This document shows positions 51,034-59,331 of a DNA stretch of 64,000 nt, one piece after another (position 1 is the first letter of the stretch; each line of letters starts with the position of its first letter). This stretch comes from Oscillospiraceae bacterium (GTDB lineage Bacteria; Bacillota; Clostridia; Oscillospirales; Ruminococcaceae), in NCBI GenBank assembly GCA_017461565.1, contig JAFTXQ010000003.1, forward strand, positions 62,001 through 126,000, given 5' to 3'. Below the pieces are notes generated by a model. It saw nothing but the letters and a program-made list of their open reading frames with translations. It ran no database searches and had not been told where the DNA came from. Both the position numbers and the translations under genes were made by a program.

Positions 51034-51852
51034 TTATACCTTTGTGGGAGTCTTTTTGTTGTTTTTGGTGGTGTTCTGATTTTTGAAGATGCTCTTGTAT
51101 GCCGCCATTATCGGGAACAGTATCAGGATAAGTATCATTATATCAACAGGACACTGTATCGCATTTTTCAGCAGGCGGAGCGGAATCTTCACGTCCAGGG
51201 CAAGGTCAGCGGCCCATACGCCTGTTATTACCATTATCGCAGGGTTCATAACAATGTTGCATACCAGTGCTACTGTCAGCTTTGCTCCTATCACACGTAA
51301 AAGCTGCTTCCAGGGCAGCGCTGCCAGCTTGTGAAGGAATATGCCATAAAGCAAGGCGAATACTATCACATACACCACGAACAGCTCGTTGAACTTGTAG
51401 ATATTATACAGCACAGTAACAGCGATTATCATCAAGGCTGATAACAGCTTCGCATTGATACCGTTAAGAGGGACTATGCTTGTTTCTGCCACAGGCTTGA
51501 ACATCTCTTTATTGAATTTCACAGGCTGGAGCCTGTACAGGAAAAGCCCGTACAGCAGACCGCCGGTTGCCTCAACAAGGGTATACAGCGGATTGAAAGC
51601 GCTCATCATCTGCTGGACCAGCAATCCAAGGATATCCGTGACGGCTCCTGCGAGAAATCCCACGGTTGGGCCGAACAACATTCCTATCGTTGCAAGCGCA
51701 AGATAAGAAAAGCTTATCTTCAGGTCGTCTGTAACATATATCGTTACAGACTTAAGCGCAAGATTGAGTGCTATCATCATTGCGGTAACTGTTATACAGC
51801 GCAGACTTTTCAGCTCCAGTGCCGAATCTTTGAACATTCTAAAAAAAGCCAT
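51034..51852 (-). CDS. folT: Folate-family ECF transporter S component
   Basis: 272 residues with about six membrane helices. The ELKSLRCITVTAMMIALNLALKS opening and LKISFSYLALATIGMLFGPTVGFLAGAVTDILG block match FolT-type S components, and the region near 225 has the VKIPLRLLKNAIQCPVD segment that contacts the shared EcfAAT module. It binds folate or reduced folates for uptake; the energising EcfA/A'/T subunits are not in the window. The upstream THF riboswitch supports the folate assignment independently. Ribosome site AAAGGAGG. Confidence 0.9.
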   Translation of the reverse strand: MAFFRMFKDSALELKSLRCITVTAMMIALNLALKSVTIYVTDDLKISFSYLALATIGMLFGPTVGFLAGAVTDILGLLVQQMMSAFNPLYTLVEATGGLLYGLFLYRLQPVKFNKEMFKPVAETSIVPLNGINAKLLSALMIIAVTVLYNIYKFNELFVVYVIVFALLYGIFLHKLAALPWKQLLRVIGAKLTVALVCNIVMNPAIMVITGVWAADLALDVKIPLRLLKNAIQCPVDIMILILILFPIMAAYKSIFKNQNTTKNNKKTPTKV

Positions 51853-51874
51853 AAATTATCCTCCTTTACGCCAA

Positions 51875-51919
51875 TACATAAATTACGGACAAGTTATGGC
51901 AACTCATAGGTTTTATGTA
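51875..51919 (-). promoter_or_regulatory. Candidate expression platform of the folT riboswitch
   Basis: TACATAAA (minus 51919-51912) is perfectly complementary to TTTATGTA (minus 51882-51875), 8 nt upstream of the AAAGGAGG ribosome site. The same first arm forms part of aptamer P1, so the two helices exclude each other. No T-run is present, so translation control looks more likely than termination. Confidence 0.55.
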
Positions 51920-52153
51920 CAGCGAGATGCGAAGACCGCACCGCAAAATACAAGGCTGTTGATAATTCCGCATCTACTACGTCAATCGCCCGCCTGACGT
52001 ACACAGTACGCCTGCGGGGCGATTTCCTAGTGTCTGCAAAATTCTCAACATCCCGGATATGCGCCTGAAAACAGGCACCCTATTCCGTGTATTTTTTCGT
52101 CCCGTCGGCAACTCTCCGTCCGTCGGGCACTTAACGCACAGTCTTCTACTCTG
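51920..52153 (-). ncRNA. THF (tetrahydrofolate) riboswitch with expanded P4 arm
   Basis: Read on the minus strand, the 5' half has AGAGTAG, P2 arm AAGACTG (52145-52139), GCGTTAAGTG (52137-52128), a P3 hairpin with a large loop (52127-52101) and ACGAA (52100-52096). The 3' half has GCGGTG (51944-51939), the complementary P2 arm CGGTCTT (51938-51932), CGCATC and TCGCTG. This matches the THF aptamer order. Between the halves, AAAATACA (52095-52088) and TGTATTTT (51952-51945) form a P4 base enclosing about 135 nt of nested helices; in described aptamers P4 is only a few base pairs. It lies between pfkA and folT and should respond to reduced folates. Confidence 0.85.
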
Positions 52154-52205
52154 ACAAAAATACTCTGCCACTCTTTAAGCCGATGGCCTTGCTTTTTTCT
52201 GCAAA

Positions 52206-53174
52206 TTACAGGCTGATCTCGTTTGCGATGTTGTAAAGTCTTTCGTTGAAAGGCTTCTTCATAGCAAGTGCTTCCTGGATATCAACATCGTATACCTTGC
52301 CATCCTTAAGTCCGACAACACGGTTGCCAACGCCCTGAGCCAGCAGTTCAACTGCATAGTAGCCCATTTCACTTGCCATTACTCTGTCACGTACTGTGGG
52401 AGAACCGCCTCTCTGAACGTGACCGAGGATAGTAGCTCTGGACTCGATACCTGTTGCGGCTTCGATCTGCTTTGCAAGCTCCTCTGTGCCGCCGATACCT
52501 TCTGCGACAACAACGATGAACTGCTCCTTGCCTGCCTTCTGACCTGCCTTGATCTTATTGATAACATCGTATTCAAGATTATAGGAAACCTCAGGAACGA
52601 GGATAGCTGTTGCTCCGCACGCAATACCCGTATTGAGGGCGATGTGACCTGCATTTCTTCCCATTACCTCTACAACGGCGCAGCGCTCGTGGGAGTGGGA
52701 TGTGTCACGCAGTTTGTCTACCAGCTCCATAACAGTATTCATAGCTGTATCGTAACCGATAGTGTACTCTGTGCACTGTATATCATTATCAATAGTGCCG
52801 GGAACGCCTACGCAGGGGATGCCTGCCTTGGAAAGGTCAGCAGCACCTCTGAAAGATCCGTCGCCGCCGATAACAACGATGCCGGAGATACCAAGCTCTT
52901 CGCACTTTTCCTTAGCCTTGAGAACGTATTCCCATTCCTTGAACTCCTTGCAGCGTGCGGTAAAGATCTCTGTACCGCCTCTCTGGATGATATCGGATAC
53001 TGCACGTGCGTTCATCTCAAATACGTCTCCGTTAAGCAGACCATTGTAGCCACGGCGGATACCGATAACATCAAAGCCCTTGTCGATGGCTGTTCTGGTA
53101 ACTGCACGTACCGCAGCATTCATACCGGGAGCGTCGCCGCCACTTGTTAAAACACCTATCTTTTTCTTTGTCAT
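52206..53174 (-). CDS. pfkA: ATP-dependent 6-phosphofructokinase
   Basis: 322 residues, the normal bacterial length. GVLTSGGDAPGMNAAVRA (ATP site, residues 6-23), GGDGSFRGA (about 103-111), GTIDND (about 125-130, containing the catalytic Asp) and MGRNAGHIAL (about 169). Gly/Arg positions fit an ATP (not PPi) enzyme: the residue after GGDG is Ser. It commits fructose-6-phosphate to glycolysis. It is read from its own promoter at 53257-53286 and lies just upstream of the folT riboswitch on the same strand. Confidence 0.97.
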   Translation of the reverse strand: MTKKKIGVLTSGGDAPGMNAAVRAVTRTAIDKGFDVIGIRRGYNGLLNGDVFEMNARAVSDIIQRGGTEIFTARCKEFKEWEYVLKAKEKCEELGISGIVVIGGDGSFRGAADLSKAGIPCVGVPGTIDNDIQCTEYTIGYDTAMNTVMELVDKLRDTSHSHERCAVVEVMGRNAGHIALNTGIACGATAILVPEVSYNLEYDVINKIKAGQKAGKEQFIVVVAEGIGGTEELAKQIEAATGIESRATILGHVQRGGSPTVRDRVMASEMGYYAVELLAQGVGNRVVGLKDGKVYDVDIQEALAMKKPFNERLYNIANEISL

Positions 53175-53195
53175 GTTTTATACACTCCATTTCTG

Positions 53196-53210
53196 TCGGG
53201 TATTACCCGA
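53196..53210. repeat. Perfect palindrome in the pfkA leader
   Basis: TCGGGTA-T-TACCCGA, 7-bp arms with a single central base, about 47 nt after the -10 box and 22 nt before the pfkA start. The short loop favours a protein-binding site over an RNA hairpin. Confidence 0.45.
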
Positions 53211-53256
53211 TAATCATATTACACTGGACATACATACCCAGTTTCATTCAAATTAT

Positions 53257-53286
53257 ATTGTACTACAAAACGGGCTCCATAGTCAA
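53257..53286 (-). promoter_or_regulatory. Sigma-A promoter of pfkA
   Basis: Minus strand TTGACT (53286-53281), 18 nt, TACAAT (53262-53257). Confidence 0.75.
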
Positions 53287-53309
53287 GTCATTTTTTAGTT
53301 TTAGGTTTC

Positions 53310-56300
53310 TTACTTTATGATAATGTTGCTATTTCCACAAATTTTAGCAAGTTTAAATGTCAATTCTGCACATATCCTTACACCACGGATATCGTTCAGC
53401 CTTATCACGCTGCGTGTGTCCATAAAGCACAGACGTGCTTTGGATACCCCTGTATACATTTTCAACAGTTCTGATACAGCTGATATCCTTTGGCTGTCAT
53501 CGGAGCGCAGGTTGATGTAAAGGGTCTGTTGCTTTTTTGGAGGGAGCGTATCTGCGGAGAATATTGCCTCTGCCAGGAGCTTTGGCGGTTCATCCTTTTT
53601 GGAGATGCGCCCACGCAGAAGATATACCTCGCCCTCTTTCAGCTGACGTACGCTGCTGTCATATAGCTCGGGGAATATTACGCCCTCGATAGAAGCGGTG
53701 CAGTCTTCAAAATTGCAGAATGCCATTGCTCTGCCGTTCTTTGTTGTATGATTTTTTCTTGTTGTCATTATGCCGAGTACAGAGAGACTTCGTCCCTCGG
53801 GCTGTTCAAGGGCGTCGATGATATAGCAGCAGTCATCGGGAGCGTTTGAGATATAGCCGTCTGTGGGATGCCCCGAGATATACAGACCTGTCATTTCTTT
53901 TTCCATTTCAAGCAGCTGACTGCGGCGGTATTCCTCCATATCGGGATATTCAAACCCTTCTGTTGCGTCGGTGCTTTCTCCGAAGAGATCCAGCTGTCCG
54001 CTGGACTGGCGGTCGTATTCTGCCTGAGCGGTGTCAAGAAGCTTGTCCAGTGCAAACATCATCTGACGTCGGTTTTGTGGGAATTGGTCGAGGGAGCCGC
54101 TTTTTATCAGCGCCTCCATATAACGACGGTTGTTATCGTTACCTGCCATGCGCTTGCAGAAATCTGCAAGCGATGTATACTCTCCGTTATTTCTTTCGGA
54201 AATTATACTTTTTATAAATCCTCTGCCTAGGTTTTTTACTGCCAGCAGGCCATATCTGACGCATCCGTTCTCTACTGAAAACTCTGCTACACTGTGATTG
54301 ATGTCAGGCGGAAGCAACTTAACCCCGTTATCCGACAGATCTGAGATATATTCAAGCATTTTATCTGTCCAGTCCAGCACGCTCGAAATAAGTGCGGTCA
54401 TGTAGGGAAGATAGTGGTGCTTTCTCAGATAAGCCGTCTGATACGCTACTGTTGCATAAGCCGCAGCGTGGGATTTGTTGAAAGCATACGAAGCAAAGGA
54501 CGACATCTCATCAAATATCTGATTTGCGACATCCTCGGGGACCCCGTTAGCTATCGCACCGCAGTTTGAATCCGTGCCGAATATGAATGCGCTGCGCTCC
54601 TTTTCCATTACGTCGTGTTTTTTCTTCGCCATAGCACGGCGCACAAGGTCAGCCCTGCCATAGGAGTATCCGCCTATGACACGACATATCTGCATCACCT
54701 GCTCCTGATATACTATGCAGCCGTAGGTGACGGACAGTATATCCTTCAGAAGCGGATGACGGTAGATTATTTCGGACGGTTTCTTGTGCTTGTTTTCAAT
54801 ATAGGTAGGGATAGACGCCATAGGTCCGGGGCGATACAGTGACAAAGCCGCAGTAAGATCCTCTATGGATTCGGGCTTAAGCCGCTGAAGCACACTTGTC
54901 ATACCGTCGCTTTCAAACTGAAACACTCCCGTCGTACCGCCTGCTGAAAGCATTTTATATACTTCGGCATCATTTTCATCGATATCTTTTATGCTGAAAT
55001 AGGGATCGTGCTGCTTTATAAGCTCCTCGGCACGCTTGATGACAGTAAGGTTGCGCAGCCCGAGAAAGTCCATCTTCAGCAGTCCCAGCTTTTCCAGTAT
55101 CCCCATGGTGTACTGGGTGACGGTTTCACCATCGTCAGTACGCAGCGGCACATATTCCGAAGCGGGATCACGGGTAATAACTATTCCTGCCGCATGGGTA
55201 GTAGCATGACGAGGCATTCCCTCTATCTCCCGTGCGACGTTTACAAGGGTACGTATCTCGGGATTGCTGTTGCACAGCTTTGCAAGCTCTCCGTTTCGGG
55301 ATTCCTCGTCAAGAGTGGAACGGAAATGCGGAATAAGCTTTGCTGCCGCATCCGCCGCCGAGTATGATATGCCCATGACCCTTGCGGCGTCACGAAGTGC
55401 GCCCCTGGCTTTCATGGTATCGAAAGCTATTATCTGAGCCACGTGATCCGCACCGTAGCGTTGGCGGACATACTCGATGACCTCCTGCCTGCGCTCGTTG
55501 CAGAAGTCTATATCAAAATCTGGCATACTTACACGCTCGGGATTGAGAAAGCGCTCAAACAGCAGGTTGTATCTTAGTGGATCGATATCGGTTATTCCCA
55601 TGCAGTAGGCGCACAGGCTTCCTGCTCCCGAGCCTCTGCCAGGTCCGACAGGGATGTCCTGCTTTTTGGCATAGCGTATGAAATCCCAGACTATCAGAAA
55701 GTAGTCCACAAATCCCATTTTCTCTATGATATCCAGCTCATATTCAAGACGGGTCGCTATTTCATCAGTAATTATTCCATAACGCTTTCTTGCTCCGTTG
55801 AATACAAGCTTTCTGAAATAGGCAGGGTTATCCGTTACACCATCGGCGGTGAAGCGGGGCAGCTTTGTTACGCCATACTCGAAGCTTACGTTGCAGCGTT
55901 CGGCTATTTTCAATGTGTTGGAAAGCTCCTCCTCCGAGAAACGGCGGCGCATTTCCTCATAGCTTTTCAGATAATATTCTTCCGTGGGAAGCTGCAAGGG
56001 ATTGCTGTCGGAAAGCTTTTTGTTAAGTCCTATGCAGGACAGCACTTTCTGTGTGCGGCTGTCGGAAGCCTTTATATAGTGTACGTCGTTGGTGGCACAT
56101 AAAGGTATCCCGCAGCTTTCGGATAGTTGTCTCAGGCGCATGACAAGCTGTTTTTCACTGTCTGTGCCGTGATCGTTAAGCTCAAGAAAGAAGCCGCTGT
56201 CGAATACGGCATTATGCCACTGTGCCGCTTCTTTTGCTTCTGCAAACCTGTTCTGTATAAGCAGACGAGGTATCTCGCCGTTTATGCAGCCGGAAAGTGC

Positions 56301-56696
56301 GATGATCCCCTTGCTGTACTTTTGCAGGGTCTCTCTGTCACATCTGGGTACGCCGTTCAGTCCGTTAAGTGAAGAGTCTGAAACAAGTCGGCAAAGGTTT
56401 TTGTAACCGTCGTTGTCGGCACACAGCAGCGTAAGATGATAGGGGTCACGGTCTGCGTGTGTCTTGTCGAAACGGCTTTTTGGTGCAACATATACCTCGC
56501 ACCCGATTATTGGTTTTATTCCCGAGGCAAGGCACTCATCATAAAATTCCACTGCGCCGTATAGGACGCCGTGGTCGGTTATCGCAAGTGCAGGCTGGGC
56601 AAGCTCCTTTGCACGGCTGACAAGCTTATTAAGGCGACAGGCGCCGTCAAGCAGGCTGTATTCTGTATGGACATGAAGATGCACAAATTGCGACAC
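53310..56696 (-). CDS. dnaE: DNA polymerase III alpha subunit (DnaE type)
   Basis: 1128 residues from GTG 56694-56696, with AAAAGGAGG upstream. The N-terminal PHP domain (FVHLHVHTEYSLLDGACR) is followed by the polymerase core with PVGPGRGSGAGSLCAY (about 350) and the catalytic MPDFDIDF (about 395-402), the thumb/finger segments (LVRRAMAKKKHD..., FNKSHAAAYA), a tandem helix-hairpin-helix, and an OB domain (RSLSVLGIMTTRKNHTTKNGRAMAFCNFEDCT). It belongs to the DnaE1/DnaE3 group rather than PolC, as there is no inserted exonuclease. It should extend DNA at the replication fork or primers. Confidence 0.96.
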   Translation of the reverse strand: MSQFVHLHVHTEYSLLDGACRLNKLVSRAKELAQPALAITDHGVLYGAVEFYDECLASGIKPIIGCEVYVAPKSRFDKTHADRDPYHLTLLCADNDGYKNLCRLVSDSSLNGLNGVPRCDRETLQKYSKGIIALSGCINGEIPRLLIQNRFAEAKEAAQWHNAVFDSGFFLELNDHGTDSEKQLVMRLRQLSESCGIPLCATNDVHYIKASDSRTQKVLSCIGLNKKLSDSNPLQLPTEEYYLKSYEEMRRRFSEEELSNTLKIAERCNVSFEYGVTKLPRFTADGVTDNPAYFRKLVFNGARKRYGIITDEIATRLEYELDIIEKMGFVDYFLIVWDFIRYAKKQDIPVGPGRGSGAGSLCAYCMGITDIDPLRYNLLFERFLNPERVSMPDFDIDFCNERRQEVIEYVRQRYGADHVAQIIAFDTMKARGALRDAARVMGISYSAADAAAKLIPHFRSTLDEESRNGELAKLCNSNPEIRTLVNVAREIEGMPRHATTHAAGIVITRDPASEYVPLRTDDGETVTQYTMGILEKLGLLKMDFLGLRNLTVIKRAEELIKQHDPYFSIKDIDENDAEVYKMLSAGGTTGVFQFESDGMTSVLQRLKPESIEDLTAALSLYRPGPMASIPTYIENKHKKPSEIIYRHPLLKDILSVTYGCIVYQEQVMQICRVIGGYSYGRADLVRRAMAKKKHDVMEKERSAFIFGTDSNCGAIANGVPEDVANQIFDEMSSFASYAFNKSHAAAYATVAYQTAYLRKHHYLPYMTALISSVLDWTDKMLEYISDLSDNGVKLLPPDINHSVAEFSVENGCVRYGLLAVKNLGRGFIKSIISERNNGEYTSLADFCKRMAGNDNNRRYMEALIKSGSLDQFPQNRRQMMFALDKLLDTAQAEYDRQSSGQLDLFGESTDATEGFEYPDMEEYRRSQLLEMEKEMTGLYISGHPTDGYISNAPDDCCYIIDALEQPEGRSLSVLGIMTTRKNHTTKNGRAMAFCNFEDCTASIEGVIFPELYDSSVRQLKEGEVYLLRGRISKKDEPPKLLAEAIFSADTLPPKKQQTLYINLRSDDSQRISAVSELLKMYTGVSKARLCFMDTRSVIRLNDIRGVRICAELTFKLAKICGNSNIIIK

Positions 56697-56789
56697 GGCT
56701 TATCGCCTCCTTTTATGGTTTCACGGACATTTTCTGATATACGTGTTGTGACCTGCCTGTATGTAAGATGATACGTTTTGTATGCTTTT

Positions 56790-56818
56790 ATTATACAACA
56801 TTTCTCCGTTTCTGACAA
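56790..56818 (-). promoter_or_regulatory. Sigma-A promoter of dnaE
   Basis: Minus strand TTGTCA (56818-56813), 17 nt, TATAAT (56795-56790), about 95 nt before the GTG start. Confidence 0.78.
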
Positions 56819-56904
56819 GGCGGATCATTCAACGATGCCACGTACAGGCAAGCATCGTATTGATGAAAGTAGATGGTATATAATATGGTAAAACAACAAA
56901 TCCA

Positions 56905-56942
56905 AAACATCCGCAGTCGGTCAGTACCGTATGCGGATGTTT
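56905..56942 (-). terminator. Terminator of the folA-yjbR-DUF2461 operon
   Basis: 11-bp stem AAACATCCGCA/TGCGGATGTTT with a 16-nt loop, immediately after the DUF2461 stop; TTTTGG follows on the minus strand. Confidence 0.8.
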
Positions 56943-56946
56943 GCTG

Positions 56947-57615
56947 TTATATATTGGTAGCAAGCGCTTCGGCTTTCATGCAAAGGTCATAAAAGGGAGC
57001 TATCTTTCTGAATTCCTTTGCGATATGCTTTGAAAGACTGTCAGAGAACATAAGAGCGGGATCTGTTACCGCACCTGTAAGTCCTATACTTCGACGGTCA
57101 AGCCAGTCACGCTTCTCGGGTGGCTGATCGGGAAATTTACTGCGCTTGTAGAGGTCGCCGTAAAGTCCGAATGTCTTTTGCGACTTTACAGCAAGGAACG
57201 CCTTTTTAAAGCTGTCGTCATCCGAAAGGATAAGCTGACGCAGAGACTCCATAGTTGCCGGCTTTGCACAGTAGAAGCCACAGCCGAATTCCATTCCTCC
57301 GGCACCGACCGAGAAATAGAATCCGGGGAGCGCCATATACTGCTCTCTGGTTCGGCTGAATGTATACCACACGTGGTCACGGAAGATGGAATCGGGATGA
57401 AGCCGTGCGTCACGGTACAGCCTTGAGATACGCTTGGGGTCGCACACGATAAGCTTGTCGATCTTTGCCATGGTAGGTGTAAGATCCAGCACAAGCTGAG
57501 AAAGTGGCTGGGTGACAAGCGCTTTGTAATCCTCTTTGTGCTCGTTGAACCACTCTTTACTGTCGTGCAGGCGGTTTTCAAACAGAAAGTCTATCGAACT
57601 TTGAGAAAACGGCAT
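56947..57615 (-). CDS. DUF2461-family protein
   Basis: 222 residues, the usual length of this family. Marks include NRLHDSKEWFNEHKEDYKALV near residue 13, KRISRLYRDARLHPDSIFRDHVWYTFSR (about 60-87) and a Gly-rich GAGGMEFGCGFYCA. The biochemical role is not established. It is 4 nt downstream of the MmcQ/YjbR gene and is the last gene of an operon starting at folA. Confidence 0.85.
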   Translation of the reverse strand: MPFSQSSIDFLFENRLHDSKEWFNEHKEDYKALVTQPLSQLVLDLTPTMAKIDKLIVCDPKRISRLYRDARLHPDSIFRDHVWYTFSRTREQYMALPGFYFSVGAGGMEFGCGFYCAKPATMESLRQLILSDDDSFKKAFLAVKSQKTFGLYGDLYKRSKFPDQPPEKRDWLDRRSIGLTGAVTDPALMFSDSLSKHIAKEFRKIAPFYDLCMKAEALATNI

Positions 57616-57619
57616 GATG

Positions 57620-57964
57620 TTATCTCCTTTTCGTTTTGTTTTCAGTAAGCTTAAAGCTGTTTTCCGTCATGCGGATAAGCTCCTCATCGGGCACGTCTGA
57701 GTCAAAATACACGGTGTTCCAGTGCGTCTTGTTCATGTGCCAGCCTGCGGTCACTCCATCATAGATGCTGCGGAGAAGATCTGCCTCCATCGGCTCGCAC
57801 TTGAGATTTACACCAAATCTGCCGTGGATATTGAGTATAGCAGCAAACCATTTGCGGTTATCTGTATGGCGTGCTATCCATGTGTCGAAGTCCTCGTCGA
57901 ACGGCTGGTCTACTGTCGTTCCTCCCATGTTGCGGAGGTGTTCAAGATACTGCTCCTTTGTCAT
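57620..57964 (-). CDS. MmcQ/YjbR-family protein
   Basis: 114 residues. The fold is a double-wing DNA-binding-like one, with typical WFAAILNIHGRFGVNLKCEPMEADLLRS in the middle and MNKTHWNTVYFDSDVPDEELIRMTENSFKL near the end. Function is not established; members are scattered across bacteria. It is 3 nt after folA. Confidence 0.88.
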   Translation of the reverse strand: MTKEQYLEHLRNMGGTTVDQPFDEDFDTWIARHTDNRKWFAAILNIHGRFGVNLKCEPMEADLLRSIYDGVTAGWHMNKTHWNTVYFDSDVPDEELIRMTENSFKLTENKTKRR

Positions 57965-57967
57965 GGC

Positions 57968-58450
57968 TCAACCCTTGCGTACATAATTGATGAAGCGTAT
58001 CTTATGACAGTTGGTCTCGATGATATCGGATGCTTCGGAAATCTCCCAGTCATCAAGCTTGTCCATATCTGTGAAAAACGTATCTCCTGCGAAGCTTTCG
58101 TAAACACGGGTGATGATCGCCTTATCGCAATAGGGAAGCATCTGACGGTATATCTCACCACCGCCTATCACGAATATCTCGTCCTGTACACCCTTGGCAT
58201 ATTCAAGGAATTCCTCAATCGAACCGAACGCCTCTGCCCCCTCGATATCGGTGCAGGTTCGGGATATCACGCAGTTCACGCGGTCGGGAAGCGGACGCTT
58301 CGGGAAGCTCTCGTAGGTCTTTCGGCCCATTACTACGGTATGTCCCGTCGTTATCTCACGGAAACGCTTCATGTCGGCAGGCAGACGGGTCAGAAGATCT
58401 CCGTTTCTGCCGATCGCCCAGTCGTTGTCGGCAACAAGAATAAGTGTCAT
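57968..58450 (-). CDS. folA: Dihydrofolate reductase
   Basis: 160 residues from ATG 58448-58450, whose distance of 7 nt from GGAGG is better than the ATG two codons earlier. LILVADNDWAIGRNGDLLTRLPADMKRFREIT holds the folate site; the usual acidic residue near 27 (D in PADMKRF) and GRKTYES (NADPH site, about 43) are seen, as is GGGEIYRQ (about 98). It reduces dihydrofolate to tetrahydrofolate. It heads a three-gene operon divergent from the vWA gene. Together with the folT riboswitch, folate supply is represented twice in the window. Confidence 0.95.
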   Translation of the reverse strand: MTLILVADNDWAIGRNGDLLTRLPADMKRFREITTGHTVVMGRKTYESFPKRPLPDRVNCVISRTCTDIEGAEAFGSIEEFLEYAKGVQDEIFVIGGGEIYRQMLPYCDKAIITRVYESFAGDTFFTDMDKLDDWEISEASDIIETNCHKIRFINYVRKG

Positions 58451-58488
58451 TTTCATACCTCCGTTGAATTCTCGTCTTTCTACGATAC

Positions 58489-58517
58489 AGTATAACATTT
58501 TAACATATTTTCGTCAA
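58489..58517 (-). promoter_or_regulatory. Sigma-A promoter of folA
   Basis: Minus strand TTGACG (58517-58512), 17 nt, TATACT (58494-58489); back-to-back with the vWA promoter 9 nt away. Confidence 0.8.
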
Positions 58518-58525
58518 CCTGATAA

Positions 58526-58554
58526 TTGACTTTTAACGTACTCGGTGCTATAAT
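58526..58554 (+). promoter_or_regulatory. Sigma-A promoter of the TerY-like/PP2C operon
   Basis: TTGACT (58526-58531), 17 nt, TATAAT (58549-58554). Confidence 0.82.
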
Positions 58555-58593
58555 ATATACAACTATATAAAATAACTCAGGAGGTTCAGAACA

Positions 58594-59331
58594 ATGGCTT
58601 TATTCAACGCAAATCCCTTTGACGATGCCGAAGAGATCGCCAAGAAATCCATGGTGCTCTTCTTTCTTATCGACTGCTCAGGCAGCATGGGCGGCAGCAA
58701 GATCGGAACTGTAAACTCTGTTATGGAGGAGCTTATTCCCGAGATACGTGGCATTGGCGGCGCTGACGCTGATATCAAGCTTGCTGTACTCAAGTTCTCG
58801 GGCGGCAGCGAGTGGATGTATGACGAGCCTGTTTCCGTTGATGAGTTCGAGTGGCAGCCCCTTGACGCTGAAAATGTCACAGACCTCGGCAGCGCTTTCT
58901 CCGCACTGACAGGCAAGCTGTCCAGAAACGAGTTCATGAAGTCACCCTCCCTGTCATTTGCGCCTGTAATGATCCTTATGTCTGACGGTTATCCCACCGA
59001 CAACTTTGAAAAGGGTCTTGCAGAGCTTCAGCAGAATAAATGGTACTCTGCAGGTATCAAGGCGGCTGTTGCTATCGGCGAGGACGCTGATCTTGATATC
59101 CTTGCACGCTTTACAGGCAGCCCTGACAGCGTAGTTACTGCGCACAATGGTGAGGCTCTTGCAAAGCTCATAAAGTTCGTTGCAGTAACATCCTCCCAGA
59201 TCGGCAGCCGCAGTGTGCGCCTTGCTGAAACAGAGGATGATCTGCGTACCAAACAGCAGTCCGCAGCAGAACAGATCCGTGAGTTCGCTGAGAGCGATGA
59301 GATCAGTGCTGATATCGAGGCAGGATGGTAA
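58594..59331 (+). CDS. TerY-like vWA-domain protein
   Basis: 245 residues, cytosolic. The vWA metal site is FLIDCSGSMGG (Asp27-x-Ser29-x-Ser31), with FSGGSEW, DLGSAFSAL and ILMSDGYPTDNF following, a layout typical of TerY. The C-terminal 40 residues are acidic and helical. TerY-type proteins occur with PP2C phosphatases and kinases in chemical-stress (tellurite-like) systems. Here the PP2C gene follows directly with overlapping stop/start (TAATG), but no kinase gene is seen. Ribosome site CAGGAGG. Confidence 0.88.
   Translation: MALFNANPFDDAEEIAKKSMVLFFLIDCSGSMGGSKIGTVNSVMEELIPEIRGIGGADADIKLAVLKFSGGSEWMYDEPVSVDEFEWQPLDAENVTDLGSAFSALTGKLSRNEFMKSPSLSFAPVMILMSDGYPTDNFEKGLAELQQNKWYSAGIKAAVAIGEDADLDILARFTGSPDSVVTAHNGEALAKLIKFVAVTSSQIGSRSVRLAETEDDLRTKQQSAAEQIREFAESDEISADIEAGW

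Noticed and set aside
51945..52095. Cobalamin or c-di-GMP riboswitch within the folT leader insert
   Set aside because: The AATAGGGTGCC stretch recalls cobalamin leaders, but the GGTGAAAATCC-type core and B12 box are missing; GEMM landmarks are absent too.
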